From contig JAOTON010001696.1 in assembly GCA_034440635.1 (NCBI GenBank), positions 62,001-126,000 of the forward strand: a stretch of DNA of 64,000 nucleotides. The letters are read 5' to 3'. A program made the translations under genes and the position numbers. This document shows, in pieces, positions 1-9,564 of this stretch. How positions within the stretch are numbered: the first letter of the stretch is position 1; each line of letters begins with the position of its first letter. This DNA comes from Lepas anatifera. Its lineage: Eukaryota > Arthropoda > Thecostraca > Lepadidae. A model generated the notes under the pieces. It was given only the letters and a program-made list of their open reading frames with translations, had not been told where the DNA came from and did no database searches.

Positions 1-2133
1 AGCATATGTAGTCACACCAACGTCTAACAACTGTGGCCTGCTGCTAAGGGTACATGAGGGGTACAATTCGGGTAGTTTTTAGCTTTTCTCTAAGGAAATT
101 TTGAGTTTCAAGACAAATTATATGTTGAGTACCGGGTTTTCCGACTTACTTCACGACTTGGCTACCTCAGTTAAAATCACGTTATGAAGTTGCTACATTC
201 CCTTTAAACTGCTCCGTTTTCATGCCCTCATACGCTTTCAAGGGACTACGTCTTCGTGATTTCCGTATTAGCCAGGTACAAACCAATACCATGCACACTT
301 CATGCGCGCTGAAAAAGGAATGAATGATTGCGTGTGTTTTCAAGTCATTAATGCGATTTCGTGCAAGCCAGTGCTAGTTCGGGAGGGCGTGATTTCGTCA
401 AGTTTACATGCACTAAATACAATTCCAGTGAAATATTTGAAATTGATTTCTTTTGAGCAGGGTATACTGCCAAAATGTTTTCAGTATAGCTCAAAAATTG
501 TGTGTGCCCTTTGTTTTTTTCAGCCTGTAGGACTGCCCTGTCCAGAAATGCCGCCAAAACTGGTTAATCGGGGATAATTTACATTGTCATGGCTACTAAC
601 GCAATCAGGGTGTTGTTTGCTAGAGAGGATGAACACAAATGACTCTAGAATAGGGAATCGTCAATTATATTTGCTTTTGAAGTATAGATCTTAATAATAT
701 TTTCTAATTTCGAGAAATACTGTCTTGTTCTCCATATTTTAAGGTTTTTAATTGTGGTTCTGAGCGTGCTAGTCATTATTATAGTATACAAGAGTAACCG
801 ATAAACGCTCATAATAATCTTAAGTCATCAATAGGGCCGAAAGGTATATTATAATTTTCGAATGCCGTGTGATCATTAAATAACGTTATTATAAGACTTG
901 GATTACTTTGGATTATTATGAGCGATTATCGATCAATTTTGCATACTATAGTCATTGTTCCACATGTTTGCGAGGTGATTATCAGGCGCATGCAGAATAA
1001 ATAGCTTCATTGTTCAAAAATTCCGTCTGCCCATTCACACTGCAAAGAAAAAACTCCAAGATATGTATCTTTCGTCAGCCATTCATTTGGCTTTTGGCTC
1101 AACGATTTACCAACTGCTAAGATCAAATGGCATAACAAATTAAGAAATTCCCCCATTGTAATGGACTCCAGGGGTGACAAGATACAACCTACTCAGGTAA
1201 CTCCCAGGTTTATAGCTCTTGTCGACATCGCTAAAACACAGAGAGGAAAAGTGCACAAAGACGACTTGTGGAACATTTCCATGCTGAAGTCACGAAACGC
1301 GGTAGCCATTAAACGAACCATTGTTTTCTCGCTAAGTAGTATATTTTTCAACGTCAAAATAGCGCGCCACATATGTATTTCGACATCTGGTATGTGGCTC
1401 AGTCAGGACCAAAATACCTGACCACTGAATCATTTCCGATTCATAGTTCTGCTGTCCAGACCCGGTCCGTAACCGGCTTACTCATGGGCCTCGTAGCTCT
1501 GAGCCACATAACTGGGTCCAGATTCAATGCCCCTCATTTACATGAATTCAATGTGTGCTACACCATAGAAGTTTCTGCTTTTTATTGGTACTATTGCAGA
1601 TTATTCTTATTGGCATTGTTGCCGGGTGTTATGTTTGTGTTTTTGCACTTTGATACTTATTTCCACATTATGAACACCGGTCGTTCCACACCCAATCGAG
1701 AATCCTCGCGCATTGCGCACAGCAAACTGGTGGGGAAAATAGTTCGACCATCGAGCTCCCTAACTACAAACGGAGTTCAGAAGCCTAAGGCGACCGGAGA
1801 CACATAGGCGAGTCCTTTTTCAAGCAAGTGAATGTTTTGCACTGACTCATGGAAGTGGAAATGCACACGTATAACCAGTGCGGGTCAATACACTTTCAAA
1901 CGTAGATGAACTTTTGCGACGTTGTTTATAGCCGGAACACGTTCCTCCATTCTTGTTTTGCAAAGTTGCATGGGGCCTATGAGCTAAAGCTGGCCTCAAA
2001 ATTGTTCCACAGTGCAAAAACGCGAACGGACATGCTACGTCTAACAGCGTTCTGCTCACTTCCTCCCATCAGGTATATTTCGACAAATAGCCGCCACCCA
2101 CCCCACGAGCATTCCTCCCCAGTCAAAAGACAC
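1..2133. other. No gene recognised
   Basis: I see no coding exon, RNA gene or full mobile element here apart from the small foldback at 769-956. The open frames are short, have no recognisable domains and are not bounded by convincing splice sites. The composition is AT-rich and looks like ordinary intergenic or intronic DNA. Confidence 0.5.
769..956. repeat. Small foldback (MITE-like) element
   Basis: The segment 799-819 is nearly the reverse complement of 911-931 (core GCTCATAATAATC against GATTATTATGAGC). The similarity continues outward with a TAGTCATTATTATAGTATA-like arm on the left and TGCATACTATAGTCA on the right. The result is an AT-rich inverted repeat of about 190 bp with a short spacer. 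No coding capacity and no clear target duplication are visible. Confidence 0.5.
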
Positions 2134-2349
2134 TCACTCTGAGATGGGTGTCTGGTCGACCTCGTAATACCGCTCCAGAGGCTCCTGCCGGATGGTGGAG
2201 GCGTACTCCTCCTCAGTCAAGCCCATGAAGCCGGGAGGCGGCGTGGACGCCGGCACCTCCCCGTCGGAGACGACGAGCCCGACGGAGCGGGGATGTTGGC
2301 GCTCTCCAACATGGAGACGGTGGCACAGTTCGGGTGGAGGTCACACATC
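2134..2349 (-). CDS. Exon of an unidentified gene (frameshifted)
   Basis: I do not recognise this protein. On the - strand an acceptor (GTTCCAG at about 2350) opens a frame reading MCDLHPNCATVSMLESANI, which is rich in Pro/Ser further on. At a GGGG run (about 2256-2260) the sensible frame shifts by one base and continues as EVPASTPPPGFMGLTEEEY and then RQEPLERYYEVDQTPIS, with GC-rich, coding-like codon use. Adding one G would join the two halves over about 70 codons. The end is ambiguous: it is either a TGA stop at 2136-2134 or a GTGAGT donor leading to an exon at lower coordinates. The acidic, Tyr-containing tail could be a cytoplasmic tail, but that is a guess. Upstream exons should lie above 2350, and the GC-rich block at 2500-2720 is a candidate. 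Confidence 0.5.
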
Positions 2350-3390
2350 CTGGAACAGTCACGATGGTACGAATGCAAATTCTTATCTATATATGGCCTT
2401 TTATATAAACCAAGCACACCGTCAACAGTTTTCTGTTCGCTGTCTCTGAATGCTCTCCGGGATTGTCCTCAGCCAGAGCTGCGACCCATGACTCTCCTCC
2501 ACTCCGTCGTCGCCTCTCAGGTCACGGCCTGCAGCCGGCGGCGTCGGCGCGGGTGCTGGGGTGCGCTGCCACGGAGTCTTCCTAAGCGTCGGACACTCGG
2601 TGGCAGGCAACCGCACAGAGCTGTGACCCACACCTCATCGCCACATGGCCCGGCGGCCCACACTGGCCGCCGCGCCTCCGTCCACCGCCAGGCGACGCGC
2701 TGAAGCCGCACGCCTGACACCTGGTGGCAGCCCAGTCGTCAAAAACGATCGTCGATTCGAGGGTGCCGAGAAAGAGAAAAACAGAACAGGATTGGTGTTG
2801 ACTTATTCGATTTGATGGATGGAAAGGAGTTCGGACGTATATTTAGACTTTAACGGGTATGTTCTACCTCGTCAAAATTCTAATCAGAACTGCTTAGGCA
2901 CAAAATCAGTATGGAAATCTGGATGCCACACTTTGTTTCCTCCTTATCTTCCAGAACAAAAATGTAGCTAATGCCATCAAATAACACCTTTTTGGCTTCT
3001 GCAAAAAAAAGATCTTGATAGCAGGCTTAGCATAGACTAGCGGCTTTGACACCCGCTCCGTAGGGCCTCCGAACCACCTTAGCCCTAGTGGGGGAGGGGG
3101 ACTATACGCCCTCAACACGCGCAGTGGAGGGGTCTTAAAGTCCCCCCACCTATTTTTTTCGAGGTGGCCCGAGAACTGTTAGCTGTCGGAAAACTCAAAT
3201 TCACTGCATTTGAGAGAATTCATGGGCGCATCGATTGGTGAAGAAATTGAGGAAATTGGCCTATATTTTTTCTTATAGGCTGAAAAATGCAAGCCTATAT
3301 TTTGAAACTGTTGCAATCGTGTGGTTGCACCAGTTCGCTTGCACCGTAGACCGAGTGGTGACGTAAAACATCAGATAATCGGGTTTCATG
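2350..3390. other. GC-rich block and repeat remnant
   Basis: The stretch 2500-2720 is unusually GC-rich and has overlapping open frames on the - strand. It could hold another exon of the gene at 2134-2349, but I could not fix its frame or splice sites. Between 3040 and 3240 there are remnants of the transposon termini seen elsewhere (a GGCCTCCGAACCACCTT-like end and a TCGAGGTGGCCCGAGAACTG-like segment shared with the element at 40129). Confidence 0.35.
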
Positions 3391-4360
3391 TTAACCCGCG
3401 CCCCGGTGGGCCTCCGAACCACCTTCGCCCTGGTGGGAGGGGAGGAGGTGTTTGAACACCTCCCTCGAACTCAGCCCCTATGCAGGATAGCGAAAAAACG
3501 CCAACGCTGGTGGATAGCTCATACAAATTCATGAGGAAACTATATTAGTCACTTTTGCTCAGGTCAATATTGAGGCCATGACAGGCCAAAGAAGCTGGCA
3601 TTTTGAGCAAAGTTTTTGGGATCTAGCATCTGACAGAGTTGAGCTAAAATCATTGTGTAGGCACCATTCGCTTTCTTTTGTCACAGCAAATCGAATGATG
3701 CATAACATGACCATACTAGATCGAAACAAAAAAATACCTGACCTCAGGTCAGGTCAAATTCACTTTTTGACCTAGCATAGTCAATATGCATGTCAATCGA
3801 CTTGTAATAAAAATCCAAACGCAATGGTAAATAAATACAAGCTGTATTTTCATACCATGCAAAGTTATTGACCTAAGTCTGAAAACTGCTTAAGTGGCTC
3901 CAGATGACCTCTCAGAGTTCACAGGTCAAAAATGGCAGCATGAGCCTGGAAAGGGACCCAGGATACTTCGATTTAGAGAATATGAAGGCATTATCAGCTT
4001 TATCTACACAATACAGCCCAATTATTGTTTTTCCCATGTATTTCCAATAGAGGGTTCATGGTCTGTGCTTGACCTTAGGTCATCGATATGAAAAATCCCA
4101 GAACACATTTTGTAGAACTTGGTGGGACCATCATGTGTTATAAGTTTCAATCCGATAGATTCACCCATTTCTTACTTATGACACCTTAAACATTTTTTGA
4201 GGTGAGGTCACCTGACCTGCACTGGTGACCTGACCTGAGGTGACCCAACCTTAAAATGTTGTTCTTAAAACGGCGGCGTTTCGCGCCGCCCTTTTCTCGT
4301 ACCGCCGGAAAGAACCCGAGGGGGGAGGGAGTGTCAAACCCCCACCGGGGCGAGGGTTAA
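3391..4360 (+). mobile_element. TTAA element, family alpha, intact copy
   Basis: This is a non-coding element of 970 bp bounded by TTAA at 3391-3394 and 4357-4360. The left end begins TTAACCCGCGCCCCGGTGGG and the right end finishes CCCCACCGGGGCGAGGGTTAA-like, so the termini are inverted repeats. A subterminal palindrome (GGTGTTTGAACACC) lies about 60 bp inside the left end, and a GC hairpin (GGCGGCG...CGCCGCC) about 90 bp inside the right end. The interior holds many AGGTCA/TGACCT hexamers, including CTGACCTCAGGTCAGGTCA. TTAA target sites and CCC-type ends point to piggyBac-like mobilisation. No transposase is encoded. Confidence 0.8.
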
Positions 4361-4826
4361 TACGTGCACTGGAGAGTAGTCTGACACTAACACGCACTGG
4401 AGCGAGGCCTGGTTGGCCCCCCGTAAGATCTCGGGAACTAAGATGCCTAGAAAAACGCCGTTTGGGGTTTGGGTGGGGGGCTATGAACAAACGCGGTCAT
4501 AAATAATAAATATTGGCTATGCTGGGGACCGGGTAGAAAATTCCGTGATTATGCGGGAAAATGGCGGGAATAATCTAAAGGCGGACCAGGGTCATAGAGG
4601 GAAGGTTACAACGAATCTTCTCAACAGTTTAGTGGTCAAGGTCATTCAGTCATTGACCTAGGTCACAATATGGTATACTACTTATAATGTACAATATGAC
4701 TAGCACTATAGCAACTGTTTGGAGCGAAATGAGAATTGACCCTTCCCAATGACCTTTGACTTTGACCTTTGAGCTTGACCTTTGCATTGAGGTACCTTAA
4801 ATATGACGTCATAGCATAATATACGT
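4361..4826. mobile_element. Remnants of related TTAA elements
   Basis: Just after the TTAA that ends the preceding element come ACGTGCACTGGAG and ACACGCACTGGAGCG motifs, which resemble ends of related families, and a GGCCCCCCGTAAGATCTCG segment. Around 4620-4800 there are further GACCTTTGACCTT/TTGACCTTTG runs. The boundaries cannot be fixed. Confidence 0.4.
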
Positions 4827-4840
4827 CAGACCGGGAAACG

Positions 4841-5025
4841 CAGGGGCGCGGTGGTGGAGTGGTCAGCAAGGCTGGCTGCCACGCAGCCGACCCGGGTTCA
4901 AGGCCCGGCGGATTCCCTGAACAAGGAGCAAGCTGGCTCCTGAGAAACCCTTCTAACAAGGAAAGAGTTGACGACGTCACATGACCCTGGCAGTTGGTGC
5001 GTTGATAAGCCCCAAAAAAATAATT
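4841..5025 (+). mobile_element. tRNA-derived SINE with target duplication
   Basis: The head (about 4845-4915) looks like a tRNA gene: GGTGGTGGAGTGGTCAGCA resembles a pol III A box and GGGTTCAAGGCCC a B box. The body ends in TGGCAGTTGGTGCGTTGATAA followed by an A-rich tail. A perfect 13-bp direct repeat, AGACCGGGAAACG, flanks it at 4828-4840 and 5026-5038, as expected of L1-type target-primed insertion. The same tail occurs at about 25410-25440 and, inverted, at about 47280-47310. Confidence 0.85.
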
Positions 5026-5420
5026 AGACCGGGAAACGTCATTTGACTGGAAGCACTGAGGTCAGTGACCTTGACAGTGCTGATATATCCTTAACCTGTG
5101 ACCTTTGACCTTAGCCTTAACATTTATATGAGGTGACCTTGACATATAATCCAGGTTCTATAGCGTTATGACGTCACCACTCGGTCTCCAATGCAAGTGA
5201 ACTGGTCCGATCGCGCGATTACGGCGATCTCAAAAGGCATCTCTGATTTTGAAAGCCTCTAAGTCGAATATTTGTGGACCAATTAAAAAATATACATACC
5301 AGTCGACGTGCTATTAAATTCTGTTAAATTTGGCTTAGTATCATGTTTTGGCTACGGGCAGTTCTCCGGCCACCTCGGAAAGCAGGTAAGAGACCCACGG
5401 CGCCCCCTTCAGTGCGAGTG

Positions 5421-5720
5421 TTAACACGCGCATTGACGGGGGCGGGTACCTGCCCTCCTCGGTTTTTTTGGAGACGCCATAAAAACAACGGCGCGTAGCG
5501 CCGCCGTACTTGGCATACCTTTTCTCTGATCATTTTTGCAACTTTTGTCAAAGAGTTTAAGGTTAGGTCATCTCAGGTCAGGTCACTATTACAGGTCAAG
5601 TGACCTGACCTGAGATAAAGTTTACGACAGCATGAGTAGGAACAGTATAACTTATTCGATTTAATTTCATACCACATAATGGACCCACCAAGTTCTCTAT
5701 AACACATTCACAAAACACCC
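5421..5720 (+). mobile_element. TTAA element, family gamma, truncated
   Basis: It starts TTAACACGCGCATTGACGGG and carries the family's GCGGGTACC-type subterminal palindrome in degenerate form, followed by a perfect GC hairpin (GGCGGCG...CGCCGCC class) near 5490. Internal AGGTCATCTCAGGTCAGGTCA matches the intact copies at 11590 and 28591. The right half is missing beyond about 5720. The bases just upstream (5330-5420) look like the end of another, inverted family. Confidence 0.65.
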
Positions 5721-5785
5721 CCCCCAGGGCTAAGCCGACAAACAATAACTATTAACTCTGCAGGCACACGTTACTACCCTAATTG

Positions 5786-5872
5786 ACGCGCAGGCGTGGG
5801 TCAGTGGTAGATCAGTCAGCTGAGCCATGGCCCGGTGATTCTTGGATTGCGGGTTTGATTCCCGTGCAGCTT
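5786..5872 (+). mobile_element. tRNA-like sequence, probable SINE head
   Basis: CGTGGGTCAGTGGTAGATCAG resembles an A box and GCGGGTTTGATTCCCGT resembles a B box with the T-arm stem (GCGGG...CCCGT). The acceptor and anticodon arms do not form a convincing complete tRNA, so I call it a tRNA pseudogene or SINE head rather than a functional tRNA. Confidence 0.5.
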
Positions 5873-6229
5873 AATTTTGCGCAAGCGTCGTTTTGCAATG
5901 TTTGTGACAACCTTTACCTAGATGGCAGAATTATTTATATGTATGATGTTACGTAAGCCTCATTGCGAATTCAGAAATTTTATTGCCTGCATGGGTGGAA
6001 GCTCGGGGGGGTTGGGGGTCAGGACCCCCGGAATTTTAATTTTCCATCGGCTCTGTATAGATCTTGTTTTGTTATGGCAGCGTTAACCCACCCAGGACCC
6101 CATGGATCAAGAAGAGATCTCCAGCTATGTTTGCCTGGTTGTTTTGTATGAATGTAGGTACTATTTGTCGCATTATGTGTGATGGAGTAATTGCCTGTAT
6201 TGAAAAGTTAGAAGTAACAGCTCTCAGTG

Positions 6230-8251
6230 TTGGCCCTTGCCCTGATGGGGGGGGGTTGAACACCCCACCCTCCCTTAAGTTTTTCCGGTGCAAGGAATAA
6301 AACGGCGGCGCGAAGCGCCGCTTTACTTAAAGCATATTATCCTTTACCAATTCTGCGGCTTTCGCCAAAATTTTAAGGTTAAGTCATCTCAGTTTAGGTC
6401 ACCAATGTAGAACAAGTGACCTCATCTCAAAAATTGTTTAACCCTCGCCCCACCGGGGGCTATCGATGGCCCCTCTAAGGTATTTTCCGAGATAGCAGAA
6501 AAACTAAGAGATGCAGCACCGCGGTTGAGAGCTCTACCTCTCACTGCATCATTTTTCCACCATCTCTGAAATTTTCTACCCCGGGTCCCAAAGGTCAGGT
6601 CACCAGACGAGGTCAACCAAGTTTACCTCACTTCAACTTTAGAGCTCTGTAAGAGCTACATTTTGAGGTCGATCGATTTGAAACTTCCTACACTTTATGG
6701 CCCCTCCAGGTCTCAAGGTGTATATCCGGGATTTTTCGATTTCGTGCCCTGAGGTCAGGTCACGAGGTGAACTCTCCCATTGAAAAAGCATGGGGGAAGC
6801 AGTCTTATGATCTAAAAGTCACAAAAGCGATTGAAAATGCTCAGCTTGATCAGAAAGCGTTCTTGGACACCCTTCTCACAGATTCCAGGGGCCATATTTT
6901 CCCTTTGACCTCTCCAAGGTCATCCAAGGTCACCAGAGGTCAAAAACAGTATTTTGACAATAACTTTTGACCTGTATAAGCTAAAGCGCCGAAACAAATA
7001 CCATCGTGTTTGTCTTGTCACTGGCTTTCATTTGATATACGGCAAGGTCACTTTCTGACCTTTCGTGACCTCAGATCATCTTAGGTCACGAGGTAACCTC
7101 TGGAGGTCAAACCACTGGCGGGAGGTCTTTACATTTTACATAGCGGAAAAAGGACTGAAAATTTCCTATCAAATGTACTTTACTAGACCTCAATAGCTCT
7201 AATGGCATAAGAGTTATGCCCAGTTTGCTTGAGCATTGCATATTTGAGTGAAAATAGCCGATTTTGAGCTAATTTGACCTCTGGAGGTCAAACCATTAAC
7301 CTGAGCACTAAAACATGTAAAGTAATTTCTTACTGAATTCACGCGAGCTTTCTATTGCACTTTGCATATTTGCGCTAACGCCCATATTTTCGGAGTTAGA
7401 GGGGGCCATCGATGGCCCCGGTTCCCTCCGGTGGGGCGCGGGTTAAGATAGCATAACTAAGAAATGGATAAATCTATCGGATTGAAACTTATCCCACACA
7501 ATTTTCCAATCGAGCGGGACAACTGATATTCTAGGATTTTCAATATCGATGGCCTAAGGTCAAGTATGGACCATGACCTCTCGATTGGAAATACATGGGA
7601 AAGACATAATTTGGGCTGTTTTTTGTGTAGATACCACTGAGAATACCTTTACATTCTCCACATCGTAGTATCCTGGTCCCCTTTCTAGGTTCATGTTGCA
7701 ATATTTTTACCTGTGACGTCTGAGAGGTCATCTGGGGCTATTTAAGCAGTTTTCAGGCTTAGGTAAATAACTTTGCATGAAACGATGATACAGCTTTTAT
7801 TTTGATATTATTGCGTTCAGATTGCTCTTGCAAGTCGATTGATATGCATATTGACTATGCTAGGTAAAAAAGTGACCTTGAGCTGACCTGAGGTCAGGTC
7901 ACTTTTGGGTTTTGACCTAGCATGGTCATAATAGACATCATTCGATTCGCCGTGACGAGAGGAAGCGAATGGTGCCTAAAAATCATTCTAACTCAACTCT
8001 TTCAGACGCTAGAGCCAAACAACTTCACTCAAAATCCCACTTTCTTTGACCTGTCATAACCTCAATATTGACCTGAGCCAAAAAGTGACTAATATAGTTT
8101 CGTCATGAATTTGTATGATCTATCCACCAGGCTTCGCGTTTTTTTCGCTATCCCGTATAGGGGGTGAGTTCGGGGGGTGTTTGAATAACCCCCATTCAAA
8201 CGCCGCCACCAGGGTGAAGATGGCTCAGAGGCTCAACGGGGCGCGGGTTAA
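6230..8251 (-). mobile_element. TTAA element, family alpha, interrupted by a family-beta insert
   Basis: This is an inverted copy of the element at 3391-4360, split in two. The first part (6230-6441) carries the GC hairpin and the AGGTCACC-rich end. The second part (7443-8251) resumes with TTAAGATAGCATAACTAAG, matching the reverse complement of the intact copy, and ends GGGGCGCGGGTTAA at 8248-8251. The break falls exactly at a TTAA that now flanks the insert at 6438-7446. The outermost left TTAA of this copy has been lost. Confidence 0.75.
6438..7446 (+). mobile_element. TTAA element, family beta, intact copy
   Basis: This is a non-coding element of 1009 bp from TTAA 6438-6441 to TTAA 7443-7446. 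Its ends are inverted repeats (left TTAACCCTCGCCCCACCGGG, right CCGGTGGGGCGCGGGTTAA), each followed by a palindrome centred on ATCGAT (GGGGCCATCGATGGCCCC in its best copies). The interior contains a precise triplet of AGGTCA at 6917, 6927 and 6937 (DR4 then DR4), plus ER1, ER4 and further half-sites near 7060-7110. It sits inside the alpha element at 6230-8251. Confidence 0.85.
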
Positions 8252-8444
8252 ACATTAGGCTGACGACAAGTTTGAGGTTTTTCCTTCCCTCCCCTCCCCC
8301 ACCCCGTCAAAGCGAAGATGACTCAGACCCTTGTCAATGCGCGTGGTAACACGCACACTGGAGGGAGGCCTCGGAGACCCCCCACCAGTTTTTCCAAGGT
8401 AGCCGGAGAACCGCTCGGAGCCAAAAAACGATACTTTGCCACAT
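8252..8444. mobile_element. Remnant of family-gamma-like end
   Basis: CCCGTCAAAGCGAAGATGACTC and CTTGTCAATGCGCG match the right end of family gamma. They are followed by a different terminus (TAACACGCACACTGGAGGGA) that leads into a GGTAGCCGGAGAACCG segment. These are fragments only. Confidence 0.4.
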
Positions 8445-8997
8445 TTAACCCTGGCCCCGGTGGGCCTCCGAGCCACTTGCGCCCTGGTGGGGGATGTTTT
8501 AAAACACCCCTCGAACTCGGCCCTTATGCAGGATAGCGAAAAAGGCGAACGTTGGTGGATAACAAATGCAAATTCACAACGAAACTATATCAGTTGCTTT
8601 TGGCTCAGGTCAAGATTGAGGTCATGGCAGGTAAAAAATTGGAATTTTGGAATGTAGTTTTTTGGCTCTAGCGTCTGACAGCGTTGAGTTGGAATATTTT
8701 TAGAGACACCATTTGCTTCCTCTCGTCCCGGTAAATCGAATGATGTATAGCATGACCATACTAGGTAAATACACAAAAATTTCCTGACCTCAGGTCAGGT
8801 CAAGGTAAATTTTTAACCTAGCATAGTCAATATGCATATCAATCGACTCGCAATAGAAATCAAAACGCAATGATAGCAAAATAAAAGCTGTATCGTCATT
8901 TCATGCAACAAATTCCGGAATATAAGTTGCAGCACTCGGTGGGCCCATTATGTGGTAAAAGTTTCAATTCGATAGATTCATGCATTCTTTACCTTAA
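8445..8997 (+). mobile_element. TTAA element, family alpha, left part only
   Basis: It starts TTAACCCTGGCCCCGGTGGG and follows the copy at 3391 through the TGACCTCAGGTCAGGTCA core and the GATAGATTCATGCATTCTT segment. It stops at TTAA 8994-8997, where family-beta sequence begins. In the intact copy the same position also has TTAA, so this is another insertion at that site. The right part was not found downstream. Confidence 0.65.
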
Positions 8998-9564
8998 CCG
9001 CCGTAACCCTCACCCTACCGGGGACATCGATGGTCCCCTAAAGTTGTTTTTTTCACGATAGCAGAAAAAATGACGAAGCGCAGCATCGCAGTTGAGAAGT
9101 GTATCTCTTTACCCATCATTTTCCCACCATCCCTGAAATTCTTTACCCCGGATCACCCAAGGTCAGGTCATCAGGCGAGGTCAACCAAGGTCACCTCACT
9201 TCAACTTTTGAGCTCTATAAGAGCTACGTTTCTAAGTCGATCGATTTGAAACTTTCTACACTTCATGACCCCTCCAGGGTCCACAAGATGTATTTTCATA
9301 ATTTTTATATTTCGTAACCTGAGGTCAGGTCACAAGGTGACCTTTCCCATTGAAAAAGCATGGGGAAAAGCTGTCTTATGATCTAAAAGTATAAAAAACG
9401 ATTGCAAATGCTCAGCTGGCTCAGAAATGCGTTATTGGACATTCTTTCACGGATCCCGGGGGCCATATTTTCTCTTTGACCTATCCGAGGTCATCCAAGG
9501 TCACCAGGGTTCAAAGACACTATTTTGACAATAACCTTTGACCTAATTAAGCTAGAGCGCTGAA

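Noticed and set aside
5786..5872. Functional tRNA gene
   Set aside because: A- and B-box-like motifs are present but the acceptor and anticodon stems do not pair convincingly; a SINE head or pseudogene is more likely.
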